This document shows positions 18,331-26,901 of a stretch of 64,000 bases of DNA, in pieces. The DNA comes from an uncultured Alphaproteobacteria bacterium (GTDB lineage: Bacteria; Pseudomonadota; Alphaproteobacteria; Rhodospirillales; Rhodospirillaceae): contig LT599022.1 in NCBI GenBank assembly GCA_900079695.1, positions 2,362,001-2,426,000 of the forward strand, given 5' to 3'. Every line of letters starts with the position of its first letter. Within the stretch, counting starts at the first letter, position 1. The notes below the pieces were generated by a model. The model was not told where the DNA came from. It saw nothing but the letters and a program-made list of their open reading frames with translations, and made no database searches. Made by a program: the position numbers and the translations under genes.

Positions 18331-19422
18331 ATGTCGCTCCAACTCATCGCCGACGACCTCACCGGCGCCCTCGACACCGCCGCCCAGTTCGCCCTCGCGG
18401 CGCCGGTTCCGGTCTACTGGGGTAGCCTGCCCGACCATCTGCCGGACCGCGTCGCGATCGATTCCGGCACCCGCGAGGGCGACGCCGAAGCCGCGCACGC
18501 CAAGGTGCGCGCGCTCGCTGCGGCGCTACCCCCGGTCCCCGGCGCGGTCCGCTACGCGAAGCTCGACAGTCTGCTGCGCGGCCACGCCGCCGCCGAGATC
18601 GCCGCCTGGATCGACGCGGTGCGCCCCGCCCACTGCATCGTCGCGCCCGCCTTCCCGTTCTACGGCCGCGCCACCCGCGGCGGCCGCCAGGGTGTGCTGA
18701 CCGGCGAAACCTGGACGCCGGTCGCCTGCGACCTCGCCGCCGACCTCGCCGCGCGCGGCCTCGCGCCGACGCTCCGCCGCCCGGGCGACGCGCTCCCCGA
18801 GGGCGTGAGCCTGTGGGACGCCGACACCGACGCCGACCTCGCGGCGATCGCCGCCGCCGGGCGCGCCGCCGCTGGACCGGTCCTGTGGTGCGGCACCGGC
18901 GGCCTCGCCGCCGCGCTCGCCGGAGTCGCGCCGCCCGGCGGCGACGCATTCCCGCCGCCGGACCTGCCGCGGCCGCTGCTCGGGCTGTTCGGCACCCATC
19001 ATCCGGCCACCCTGGCGCAACTTGCGCCGCTGCCCACCCTGCCCGCCGACGATCGTCCGGCGATCCGCGCCGCGCTCGCCCGCGACGGCGTCGCGCTCGT
19101 CACCTCCGGCCTGCCGGAAGGCCTCGACGCCGCAGCCGCAGCCGCCGAGATCGCCGCGCGCTTCGGCGACCTCGCGCTGGCGCTGCGGCGCCCCGCGTCG
19201 CTGATCGTCTCGGGCGGCGAAACCCTGCGGGCGCTGTGCGAACGCCTCGGCGCCGAGCGCCTCGACCTGACCGGACAGATCGTCCTCGGCGTGCCCGCCT
19301 CGGTGCTGCGCGGCGGCCCCTGGGACGGCGTCCGCGTCGTCTCCAAGTCCGGCGCGTTCGGCAAGCCGCCGCTGCTCGGACGACTGCTTGCGATGTCCCC
19401 TTCCACGGAGTTCTGCAAATGA
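18331..19422 (+). CDS. Four-carbon acid sugar kinase (DUF1537 family)
   Basis: A 363-residue kinase of the family that phosphorylates threonate, erythronate or their 2-keto forms at the 4-position (DtnK/OtnK). The N-terminal ADDLTGALDTAAQ signature and substrate residues in KLDSLLRGH are present, with PAFPFYGRATRGGRQ mid-protein. The C-terminal ATP region contains SGGETLRALCERLGA and SKSGAFGKPPLL. It is shorter than the usual roughly 420 residues, mainly in the N-terminal half. The stop overlaps the pdxA2-like start (ATGA). Kinase and PdxA2 pairs convert D-threonate or D-erythronate to dihydroxyacetone phosphate. Confidence 0.85.
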   Translation: MSLQLIADDLTGALDTAAQFALAAPVPVYWGSLPDHLPDRVAIDSGTREGDAEAAHAKVRALAAALPPVPGAVRYAKLDSLLRGHAAAEIAAWIDAVRPAHCIVAPAFPFYGRATRGGRQGVLTGETWTPVACDLAADLAARGLAPTLRRPGDALPEGVSLWDADTDADLAAIAAAGRAAAGPVLWCGTGGLAAALAGVAPPGGDAFPPPDLPRPLLGLFGTHHPATLAQLAPLPTLPADDRPAIRAALARDGVALVTSGLPEGLDAAAAAAEIAARFGDLALALRRPASLIVSGGETLRALCERLGAERLDLTGQIVLGVPASVLRGGPWDGVRVVSKSGAFGKPPLLGRLLAMSPSTEFCK

Positions 19423-20429
19423 CCGCACGCCTCGCGATCACCATGGGCGACCCGGCGGGCGTCGGGCCCGAAATCATCGTCAAGGCCTGCGCCCGGCTGA
19501 AACCGCGAATCGACGCGGGCGACCTGTCGATCCTGGTGATCGGCAGCGTTCCCGCCCTGCGCGCCGCCGAGAAGCTGCTCGGCACGCCACCGATTCCGGA
19601 AACCGCCAACGCGCCCCTCGCCTGCCTCCAGGCGGGGCCGGAGGGCGCGCCGATTCTCCCCGGCAAGCTGTCGGCCGACGGCGGCCGCTTCGCCTACCTC
19701 GCGGTGGCGAAGGCGGTCGAGCTGGCGATGAAGGGCGAGATCGGCGGCATCGTCACCGCGCCGCTCAACAAGGAAGCCCTCAACCTCGCGGGCTACCACT
19801 ACTCCGGCCACACCGAGATGCTCGCCGATCTCTCCGGCGCCAAGGGCTCGGTGATGCTGCTGGCGCACGGCAACATGCGGGTTTCCCACGTCACCACCCA
19901 CTGCGCGCTCGAAGACGTGCCGAAGCGCCTGACGCCGGAGCGCCTGCGCACCGTCATCGATCTCACCGACGGCGCGCTGAAGGGCCTCGGCCTCGACCGC
20001 CGCAGGATCGCGATCGCGGCGCTCAACCCGCACGCGGGCGAGGGCGGGCTGTTCGGCCGCCAGGATCTCGACGTCTCCACCCCGGTGATCGCCGCCTGCG
20101 TCGCCGACGGCCTCGACGTCGTCGGGCCGGTGCCGGGCGACACCGTGTTCGTCAAGCTGCGCGCCGGGCAGTACGACGCGGTGGTCGCGATGTACCACGA
20201 CCAGGGACACATTCCGGTGAAGCTGCTCGGTTTCAACGTCGACCCCGAAACCGGCACCTGGGAGGCGCTCAACGGCGTCAACATCACCCTCGGCCTGCCG
20301 ATCATCCGCACCTCGGTGGATCACGGCACCGCCTTCGACATCGCCGGCACCGGCGCCGCCAGCGAACAAAGCCTGATCGAGGCGATCGACTACGCCGAAA
20401 AGCTCGCCGCCGCAAGGAGCCCCCGATGA
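19419..20429 (+). CDS. pdxA2: PdxA2-like 4-phospho-threonate/erythronate dehydrogenase
   Basis: A 336-residue PdxA-family NAD-dependent dehydrogenase with MGDPAGVGPEI at the start, TAPLNKEALNLAGY, the metal histidines in YSGHTEML and YHDQGHIPVK, and DHGTAFDIAGTG near the end. Classical PdxA works in vitamin B6 synthesis. Translational coupling to a DUF1537 kinase instead points to the catabolic form (PdxA2), which oxidises and decarboxylates a 4-phospho sugar acid to dihydroxyacetone phosphate. The choice between the two is inference from context. The stop overlaps the next gene's start. Confidence 0.85.
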   Translation: MTARLAITMGDPAGVGPEIIVKACARLKPRIDAGDLSILVIGSVPALRAAEKLLGTPPIPETANAPLACLQAGPEGAPILPGKLSADGGRFAYLAVAKAVELAMKGEIGGIVTAPLNKEALNLAGYHYSGHTEMLADLSGAKGSVMLLAHGNMRVSHVTTHCALEDVPKRLTPERLRTVIDLTDGALKGLGLDRRRIAIAALNPHAGEGGLFGRQDLDVSTPVIAACVADGLDVVGPVPGDTVFVKLRAGQYDAVVAMYHDQGHIPVKLLGFNVDPETGTWEALNGVNITLGLPIIRTSVDHGTAFDIAGTGAASEQSLIEAIDYAEKLAAARSPR

Positions 20430-21556
20430 CCGACCTTTCCGCACCGATCCTGATCGTCCGCCCGCCGCGCGTCGCGTTCGGCTCCGGCGTCGCCGCCCAG
20501 GTGGGGCCGTGGCTGGCCGCACGCGGCTGCCGCCGCGTTCTCGTCGTCGCCGACGCCTTCAACGCCGCGCGCGTCGAGGTTCTCGGCCTCGCCGGAACTG
20601 TGACGGTATACGGCAGGATCACCGCCGAGCCCACCACCGCCGACCTCGACGCCGTCACCGAGGCGGCGCTCGAGTGCGGCGCGGAGGCGGTCGTCGGCTT
20701 CGGCGGCGGCAGCGCCATGGATCTCGCCAAGCTCGCCGCGGTGCTGCCGGGCTCCGGCCAGAGCCTCGCCGACGTGGTGGGGGTGGAACTGGTGCAGGCG
20801 AAGCGGGCGGTGCTGGTGCAGGTGCCGACCACCGCCGGGACCGGCAGCGAGGCGGGCACCCGCGCGCTCGTCACCGACCCCCGCACCTTCGCCAAGCTCG
20901 CGGTGCAGAGCGAGCACATGCTCGCCGATCTCGCGGCGATCGACCCGGACCTCACCCTGTCGATGCCCGCGGCGATCACCGCCGCCACCGGCGTCGACGC
21001 CCTCACCCACTGCGTCGAATCGTTCACCAACAAGCGGGCGCACCCGACCATCGACCATTACGCGCTCGAAGGCATCCGCCTCGTCGGCCGCTGGCTGCCG
21101 CGCGCGATCGCCGACGGCGGCGACCGCGCCGCCCGCGCGGGCATGGCACTCGCGTCGTTCTACGGCGGCATCTGCCTGGGGCCGGTCAACACCGCCGCCG
21201 GTCATGCGGTCGCCTATCCCCTCGGCACCCGCCACCACGTCGCCCACGGCGCGGCGAACGCGGCGATCTTCCCCCACGTGCTCGCGTTCAACGCGCCGGT
21301 GGTGCCCGAGCGCACCGCCCTGGTGCTGGAGGCCCTCGGCCTCGCCCGCGAGACCGAACCGGCGGCGGCGCTGGCGGCGGCCTACGGCTGGTGCGAGCGG
21401 ATCGGCTGCACCATGCGGCTGCGCGATTTCGGCGTGACCGAAGCGGACATCGAGATCATGGCGACCGAGGCCCACGCGATCCGCCGCCTGCTCGACAACA
21501 ACCCGCGCGACCTCTCGCGCGAAGATATCGCCGCGATCTATACCGCGGCGTTCTGA
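20426..21556 (+). CDS. Iron-containing (group III) alcohol dehydrogenase
   Basis: A 376-residue enzyme with the NAD motif GFGGGSAMDLAK, PTTAGTGSEAG, and the metal ligands in the ATGVDALTHCVES and GHAVAYPLGTRHHVAHGAAN regions. It closes the kinase-pdxA2 operon with four-base overlaps at each junction. A natural role would be the first oxidation or reduction of the imported four-carbon acid or an aldehyde precursor. Hydroxyacid-oxoacid transhydrogenase is another activity known in this family. Confidence 0.87.
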   Translation: MTDLSAPILIVRPPRVAFGSGVAAQVGPWLAARGCRRVLVVADAFNAARVEVLGLAGTVTVYGRITAEPTTADLDAVTEAALECGAEAVVGFGGGSAMDLAKLAAVLPGSGQSLADVVGVELVQAKRAVLVQVPTTAGTGSEAGTRALVTDPRTFAKLAVQSEHMLADLAAIDPDLTLSMPAAITAATGVDALTHCVESFTNKRAHPTIDHYALEGIRLVGRWLPRAIADGGDRAARAGMALASFYGGICLGPVNTAAGHAVAYPLGTRHHVAHGAANAAIFPHVLAFNAPVVPERTALVLEALGLARETEPAAALAAAYGWCERIGCTMRLRDFGVTEADIEIMATEAHAIRRLLDNNPRDLSREDIAAIYTAAF

Positions 21557-21567
21557 CCCGCTCCGGC

Positions 21568-21729
21568 TCAGGGCTCGAGGTCGGCGCGCACGCCGAGATC
21601 GAGCCCCTGCGCCGGGTCGGGCGCGAAGATCAGCACGCCGCGCCGCGCGCCGTGAGGCGGCACGAACATCAGGGTTCCGCCCGCCGATCGTCCGCTGTTG
21701 ACCAGGAAAATCCGCGTGTTCCGCCGCAT
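21568..21729 (-). CDS. Possible small hypothetical protein (53 aa)
   Basis: A short frame reading MRRNTRIFLVNSGRSAGGTL and ending VRADLEP, in the 296-base gap between the alcohol dehydrogenase and the second diguanylate cyclase. No family is recognised and no strong ribosome site is seen. Beyond this frame I see nothing definite in the gap. Listed only as a possibility. Confidence 0.22.
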   Translation of the reverse strand: MRRNTRIFLVNSGRSAGGTLMFVPPHGARRGVLIFAPDPAQGLDLGVRADLEP

Positions 21730-21852
21730 CGCCGCCGCCGGTAGAATGCCCTTCGTCTCAATGCTCCGGCCATACCGCAGGTTCCTCTTTGCCGATCGGC
21801 CCGCACCCCCTACATTGAAGCGCTCGAAACGCAAAGGACCCCAAGGCCGACG

Positions 21853-22947
21853 ATGGACGGAACCACGCTGATCCTGGTGCTCGCCCTGGTCGCCGCGCTC
21901 ACCGCCATCAGTCAGTTCCTCCTGCACCTGATCCAGCGCGACATGCCGGGCGTGCGGCCGTGGGCCTGTGCCTGCGCCCTCATCGCCGCCGGTCTGATCG
22001 CCACCGGCCAGCGCCACAGCTTCCCGCTGATCGCCTTCGGCAACTGGCTGGTGTTCCTCGGCCACGCCCTGATGCTGGCCTCGGTGCGGGTCTTCTCGGG
22101 CGCACCGCCGCGCACCGGGCCGCTGCTGATCGCCGCAACCCTTGCGATTCTGCCGATTCTCGCCCTCCCGCGCACCGACGAGGACGTGCACCTGCGGATC
22201 GCCGCGCTGTCCGCCACCCTGACGCTGTTCTCGGGAGCGATCGCCGCCGCGTTTCCGCGCATCCCCGGCCTGATCCCACGCTTCAACGCCGCGATGTTCG
22301 GTCTCAACGCGGCGCTCCATCTTGCCCGGGCCGGGTGGGCGTTGCTGTGGCCGCAGGCCGCCGACGCCACACTGAGCGGCGCGGTTTCGATCGCGGTGAT
22401 GCTGTGGAGCCTCGCCATGCTGTTCGAAGTCGCGGTCGGCTTCACCCTCATGGTTTCCGAAAAGCTGCGCGACGATCTGCGCCGCCAGGCCAATCTCGAT
22501 CCCCTGACCGGCATCCTCAACCGCCGCGGCTTCGATCTCGTCGCCGGGCACGCGGCGCAGCGCGGCCCGCGCGCGCTGCTGATGATCGACATCGACCGCT
22601 TCAAGCGCATCAACGACACCTTCGGCCATCCGACCGGCGACCGGGTTCTCGCCCATTTCGCACGGGTGGCCGGGCTGTCGTTGCGCGACGAAGACGTGTT
22701 CGCGCGGATCGGCGGCGACGAATTCGTCGCCCTGCTGCCGGGGTGCGACGCCGAAGCGGCGATGCGCTGCGCCGAACGTCTGCGCGCCGAACTGGCGCAA
22801 CGGCCGCCGCAACCGCCGGTGACGCTGAGCATCGGCGTCGCCGCCGACGCCGACGGCGCGACGTCGCTCGCCGAACTGGCGCGGCGCGCGGATTCCGCGC
22901 TCTACCGCACCAAGCGCGGCGGGCGCGACCGCGTCGCCCTCGCGTGA
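21853..22947 (+). CDS. Membrane-anchored diguanylate cyclase (GGDEF), paralogue
   Basis: A 364-residue enzyme with the same build as the gene at 12196: a hydrophobic multi-helix N-terminus (about 1-195) and a GGDEF domain starting LDPLTGILNRRGFDLVAG. The active site is GGDEF (287-291) and the inhibitory I-site RDED (278-281) is intact, so active, feedback-controlled cyclic di-GMP synthesis is expected. The N-terminal region corresponds helix by helix to the other copy (LILVLALVAALTAISQF at the start, a conserved GNWLVFLGHALML segment), pointing to duplication. Confidence 0.92.
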   Translation: MDGTTLILVLALVAALTAISQFLLHLIQRDMPGVRPWACACALIAAGLIATGQRHSFPLIAFGNWLVFLGHALMLASVRVFSGAPPRTGPLLIAATLAILPILALPRTDEDVHLRIAALSATLTLFSGAIAAAFPRIPGLIPRFNAAMFGLNAALHLARAGWALLWPQAADATLSGAVSIAVMLWSLAMLFEVAVGFTLMVSEKLRDDLRRQANLDPLTGILNRRGFDLVAGHAAQRGPRALLMIDIDRFKRINDTFGHPTGDRVLAHFARVAGLSLRDEDVFARIGGDEFVALLPGCDAEAAMRCAERLRAELAQRPPQPPVTLSIGVAADADGATSLAELARRADSALYRTKRGGRDRVALA

Positions 22948-22957
22948 AGGACGCCCC

Positions 22958-23929
22958 CTACCGCGCCGACTGATTGTGGGCGGCGATCGCCCGGATCACC
23001 CGTCCGGCGGCGAGAAAATCGCGGCGCGCCAGTTCGGCGAACGCCGCATCCGGGCGGTAATCGACGGATTCGCCCAGCTTTTCGAGGCGGGCCCGGAACG
23101 CCGGATCGGCGAAGCTCGCGGCGATCGCCCCGGCGATGCGGGCGCGCACGTCCGGCGGCAATCCCCGGGGCGCGATCAGCCCCTTCCACGCCGCCCAGGT
23201 GAAATCGACGCCGAGTTCGCGCGCGGTCGGCACCTCGGGCAAGTCGGGAATCCGCGCCTCCTCCAGTACCAGCAGCGGCACCAATCGTCCGGCCCGCGCC
23301 GGTTCGAGGATTTCGGGCGGATGCGCCATCACCGCATCAACCTCTCCGGCGAGACACGCCGCGATGGCGGCCGCGGCGCCGCCGAACGGCACACTGCGGA
23401 AACGCACCTCCGCCGCCATCGCCAGCCCCTCGGCGGCCACGTGATTGGCCCCGCCGGCCCCCGAATTGCCGATCGTCACCGCGCCGGGGTGGGCGCGGGC
23501 GTAATCCAACAGAGCGCGGGCGTCGGCATAGGGCAGGCCCGGACGCACCGCCAGCACCATCCGGTTGCGCGCGATCAGGGCGAGGAAATCGACGTCGTCG
23601 ATGCCGTAATCGAGACCGCCGTATTGCGGCAGCATCGCCAGCGGCCCCTGCGATCCGGTGCCGATGGTGTAACCGTCGGGCGGCGCGTGCAGCACCAGAC
23701 TGGTGCCGATCGAACCGCCGCCGCCGACCACGTTCTTGACCACCACGCGACCGCCGAGACGCGGCTCCAGGCTCTCGGCGATCAGCCGGGCGACGACATC
23801 GGTGCCGCCGCCCGCGGCATACGGCACCACCAGTTCCACCGGACGCGCAAGGAACCCCGAAGCCCATGCGGCGGGGGCGAGGCCGACCACCGCCAACGCC
23901 ACCAGAATTCCGCGTCGCCAGCCGATCAT
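22958..23929 (-). CDS. TctC/Bug-family periplasmic binding protein
   Basis: A 323-residue tripartite tricarboxylate transporter receptor. After a signal peptide (about 1-24, ending AAWASG) come the family marks RPVELVVPYAAGGGTDVVAR, VGGGGSIGTS, PPDGYTIGTGSQG and VPTARELGVDFTW. Such proteins bind organic acids in the periplasm. It stands alone, convergent with the second diguanylate cyclase. It may be the missing receptor for TctA/TctB 6 kb away, although Bug genes are often unlinked, so this is only a suggestion. Confidence 0.9.
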   Translation of the reverse strand: MIGWRRGILVALAVVGLAPAAWASGFLARPVELVVPYAAGGGTDVVARLIAESLEPRLGGRVVVKNVVGGGGSIGTSLVLHAPPDGYTIGTGSQGPLAMLPQYGGLDYGIDDVDFLALIARNRMVLAVRPGLPYADARALLDYARAHPGAVTIGNSGAGGANHVAAEGLAMAAEVRFRSVPFGGAAAAIAACLAGEVDAVMAHPPEILEPARAGRLVPLLVLEEARIPDLPEVPTARELGVDFTWAAWKGLIAPRGLPPDVRARIAGAIAASFADPAFRARLEKLGESVDYRPDAAFAELARRDFLAAGRVIRAIAAHNQSAR

Positions 23930-24283
23930 GACCGCCTCCACCACTACCTTCACAAAACATTTCGAGTATCGCATATGATCTGGAGTTGTGGAGCGGTGAA
24001 AATAACGTCAAGCCCGCCAAGGGCGAAGCGCCGCCGAATTCCGGGCCGTCCGGAAGAGAAGAGCACGACGGAGGGACTCGCGCGACACGGGCGGAATTCA
24101 TTGCATGTCCGAACTCCTCGCCGGCAACGTCGAACGCCGCTCGCGTCACGGACAACTCGCGACGCCATTCGTTGAGCCTGCCGTTCAATCAGAACGATAG
24201 CCTTGAGTTTTCATCCTGTTTTCGGCACGTTGCTAAAACACATCCGGCAACTGATCGTCGTGCGAAGCTTGGGGGCGCAAAAA
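23930..24283. other. 354-base gap with no recognised gene
   Basis: Base composition drops below that of the surroundings. Short frames exist on both strands but none has family-like sequence or a convincing ribosome site. It holds the promoter regions of the divergent tctC-like gene and the barrel gene. It may be scar sequence related to the mobile-element remnants after 25055. Confidence 0.4.
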
Positions 24284-25054
24284 ATGCGGCGTTACGCAGC
24301 CTGTATGGTGGGGTTTTTGGTAGCCGTCGGTACGGCGCAGGCGCAATCGACCTCACCCATTGATTGGTCGGGCTTCCACGTCGGCGGTTTGGTCGGAGCG
24401 ACGCGGGGAGAGTCGGATGCTCCCCTCACTTCCGTAACCCCCGACTACTTCGATACCACGGATTTCGAGCAACTCCCTCAGGACGGATCGATGGATTTGT
24501 CCGACTGGCGCGGATCGGGCAGCCTGATGGCCGGCTACAGCCGGCAATTCGGCAACGTCGTCCTCGGTCTCGATGCGAGTGTCGATGCCCTTTTTCTCAA
24601 CCCCGAGAAAACCGCGACGTTCAGGGTTCTATCCGGGGCGCAGCCGACGGCCTGGGTCCGCCAGGAGGTGTCCGCGGATTGGATGGCGACCCTGCGGCCG
24701 CGCGTGGGTTGGGCCCAGGATCGATGGCAGGTGTACACCACGGGCGGCCCGGCGGTGACCCGGTTGAAAGTCTCCACCAGCTATGACGATGACTACGACG
24801 CCGTCGGCGGGCATGGTCGGAGCACAACCAGAAAGACGAAACTCGGGTGGTCTGCCGGTATGGGGGGCGAATATGCCCTCGATGAAAATTGGGCGCTGAA
24901 CGCGCAGTTCCTGTACACCGATTTCGGCAGCGTAAAAACCAAGACACATGTGACACATGCGGCGCATGTCGAAACAGCCGACGTCCATAGCAAGGCCGAT
25001 CTCAAGACCACGTCCATCATGTTCGGCCTCACATACCGATTCAACAGCTTCTAA
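24284..25054 (+). CDS. Outer-membrane beta-barrel protein (Omp25/opacity-like)
   Basis: A 256-residue exported barrel. The signal peptide MRRYAACMVGFLVAVGTAQA is followed by WSGFHVGGLVGATRG, the standard first strand of this porin-like family. Later come GSGSLMAGYSRQFGNVVLGL, RPRVGWAQDRWQVYTTGGPA and a final strand FGLTYRFNSF ending in phenylalanine, the outer-membrane assembly signal. The start at 24284 is chosen for the signal peptide. GC content and codon use are visibly lower than in neighbouring genes, and transposase and integrase fragments follow, so lateral acquisition is plausible. The role is probably structural or adhesive. Confidence 0.85.
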   Translation: MRRYAACMVGFLVAVGTAQAQSTSPIDWSGFHVGGLVGATRGESDAPLTSVTPDYFDTTDFEQLPQDGSMDLSDWRGSGSLMAGYSRQFGNVVLGLDASVDALFLNPEKTATFRVLSGAQPTAWVRQEVSADWMATLRPRVGWAQDRWQVYTTGGPAVTRLKVSTSYDDDYDAVGGHGRSTTRKTKLGWSAGMGGEYALDENWALNAQFLYTDFGSVKTKTHVTHAAHVETADVHSKADLKTTSIMFGLTYRFNSF

Positions 25055-25110
25055 AACGACATCAACCTTATAGTTTTCCCACTCGATCTTCTTTCCGTTT
25101 CCGGATCACG

Positions 25111-25242
25111 GACCCATAAGCCGTCAGCGACGAGGCTGACGGCGATCATGGAGTTGGCGGCGATACGGTCGTCGCGCGCGGCGCCACTTCGGAAAACCTT
25201 GAGCCGACGGAACATCCGCTCAAGGACATTGCGATCGCGAAG
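25111..25242 (-). pseudogene. IS5-family transposase remnant (C-terminal fragment)
   Basis: The minus-strand reading contains RNVLERMFRRLKVFRSGAA, DDRIAANSMIA and a following VSLVADGLWV, the conserved C-terminal helix with the catalytic Glu of IS5/IS427-type DDE transposases. Only about 44 residues are recognisable. The upstream reading switches to unrelated sequence at about 25243, where the integrase fragment on the other strand begins. No terminal inverted repeats were found. Confidence 0.6.
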
Positions 25243-25252
25243 CGGTGCGGCT

Positions 25253-25489
25253 TTTGTCCGCCACCTCCGCCACACCGCCGTCACAGAACTCGCCACGGCG
25301 GGATGCTCCGCGCTCGAGATCGCGGGCGTCACCGGCCACACACTGAAATCGGTGAACGAGATCCCGGAGCGATATCTGGTGCGCACCTCCGACCTCGCCG
25401 CAGCCGCAACCGAGAACCGCTTGGCGCACGGAGATTATTCCGCGCTGAAGGCCAAAAACCTTTCCAGGGAACACGCCAAGAACGAATGA
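25253..25489 (+). pseudogene. Tyrosine recombinase/integrase remnant (C-terminal fragment)
   Basis: The reading HLRHTAVTELATAGCSALEI, followed by AGVTGHTLKSVNEIPERYL, is the C-terminal catalytic part of a phage-type integrase. It keeps the box II His-X-X-Arg-like HLRH, the GHT histidine and the nucleophilic tyrosine in ERYL. The N-terminal two thirds are missing and the fragment is joined to transposase-like sequence. It lies about 100 bases from the 3' end of tRNA-Lys, a typical integration target. Confidence 0.65.
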
Positions 25490-25552
25490 GTTGGACATCC
25501 AACTTTCCGCGAGTTGGACAACGCGAAAATGCTCGCATTCCGTTCCAAGCAA

Positions 25553-25585
25553 AAGGCCCTGGAAACATTGGGTTTCCAGGGCCTT
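25553..25585 (-). terminator. Terminator after tRNA-Lys
   Basis: A perfect 14-base-pair stem (AAGGCCCTGGAAAC with GTTTCCAGGGCCTT) and a five-base loop, followed on the minus strand by TTTTGC. It lies immediately downstream of the tRNA 3' end. Confidence 0.8.
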
Positions 25586-25589
25586 AAAA

Positions 25590-25665
<76 letters not shown>

Positions 25666-25734
25666 GCAAAGCGTTGCGAGGTGCGTTTTATAGGGGGTTC
25701 GACCGGGCTCCGCAAGCAAAAAAAGCGCGAGAAA

Positions 25735-26901
25735 TTACGGATCGCCGCCGCCGCCGCCGCGGCCGAGCTGAACGTCGCGATGGACGTTCACGCACTGCAC
25801 CACGCCGAAGCCGCACATCAGCGTCAGCATCACCGTGCCGCCGTAGGAAATCAGCGGCAGCGGCACCCCCACCACCGGAATCAACCCCATCACCATGGCG
25901 ATGTTGATGAACACGTAGAGGAAGAAGTTCGCGGTCAGCCCGAGCGCCAGCAGGCGGCCGAAGTGATGGCGGCACCGCAGCGCGATCACCACGCCGAAGA
26001 CGATGATCAGGGTATAGAGCGCGAGCAGGGTGAGCCCGCCGACCATGCCGAACTCCTCGGCGAGCATGGTGAAGATGAAGTCGGTCTGCTTCTCGGGCAG
26101 GAAATTGAGGTGGCTCTGGGTTCCCTGCATGAAGCCGCGGCCGAACATTCCGCCCGAGCCGAGCGCGATCTTCGATTGCAGGATGTGATAGCCCGCGCCG
26201 AGCGGATCGCGCTCCGGATTGAGGAAGGTGAGCACGCGGTTGCGCTGATAGTCGTGCAGCATGCCCCATGCCACCGGAACCGCGGCGAGGCCGCCCGCGA
26301 GCACCACCACGAATTTCCAGATCCGCACCCCGGCGGCGAAGAACACGATGCCCGACGCCATCATCAGCATCAGCGCGGTGCCGAGATCGGGCTGCTTGAG
26401 AATCAGCGCCACCGGCACGAGCGTCATCAGCACCGGCGCGATCAGCTTGATCGGGCGGCCGACGTCCTCGATCGAAAGACCGTGGAAGTAGCGCGCGAGC
26501 GTCAGCATCAGGGCGATCTTCATCAGCTCCGAAGGCTGGAGGCGGATGAACCCGAAGTCGATCCACCGCTGCGCGCCCATGCCGATCACGCCGCGCACGT
26601 CCACCGCCACCAGCAGCACCAGGGCGAAGGCGTAGAAGACGTAGGCGTAGCGCAGGTAGAGACGGATGTTGATCACCGCGAGCGCGATCATCGCGACGAT
26701 GCCGATGCCGAAACGCACCACCTGCCGGTCCGCCCACGGATCCCACTGGCCGTTGGCGGCGGAGTAGAGCATGAAGAAGCCGATCGTCGCCACCACGCCG
26801 ATCAGCAGCAGATAGGTCCAGCTGATCTGGCGGAGTTTTTCGCCGAGGCTCATGTCCTGGTGGTGCAGGCGGTCCTGCAGGGTCCGGAACTGCGCGGGCA
26901 T
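25735..26901 (-). CDS. rodA: Rod-shape SEDS glycosyltransferase RodA (MrdB)
   Basis: A 388-residue polytopic peptidoglycan polymerase of the elongasome. Signatures are RWIDFGFIRLQPSELMKIAL, LKQPDLGTALML with the catalytic Asp, PEKQTDFIFTMLAEEFG, and the C-terminal GLIPVVGVPLPLISYGGTVM. It is the last gene of the mreB-mreC-mreD-mrdA-rodA operon. Its start overlaps the mrdA stop by one base. The C-terminus ends in a short Gly-rich tail. Confidence 0.96.
   Translation of the reverse strand: MPAQFRTLQDRLHHQDMSLGEKLRQISWTYLLLIGVVATIGFFMLYSAANGQWDPWADRQVVRFGIGIVAMIALAVINIRLYLRYAYVFYAFALVLLVAVDVRGVIGMGAQRWIDFGFIRLQPSELMKIALMLTLARYFHGLSIEDVGRPIKLIAPVLMTLVPVALILKQPDLGTALMLMMASGIVFFAAGVRIWKFVVVLAGGLAAVPVAWGMLHDYQRNRVLTFLNPERDPLGAGYHILQSKIALGSGGMFGRGFMQGTQSHLNFLPEKQTDFIFTMLAEEFGMVGGLTLLALYTLIIVFGVVIALRCRHHFGRLLALGLTANFFLYVFINIAMVMGLIPVVGVPLPLISYGGTVMLTLMCGFGVVQCVNVHRDVQLGRGGGGGDP

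Noticed and set aside
23986-24363. A 125-codon frame in the gap before the barrel gene
   Set aside because: Overlaps the signal peptide of the barrel gene in another frame, has no ribosome site and no recognisable sequence.
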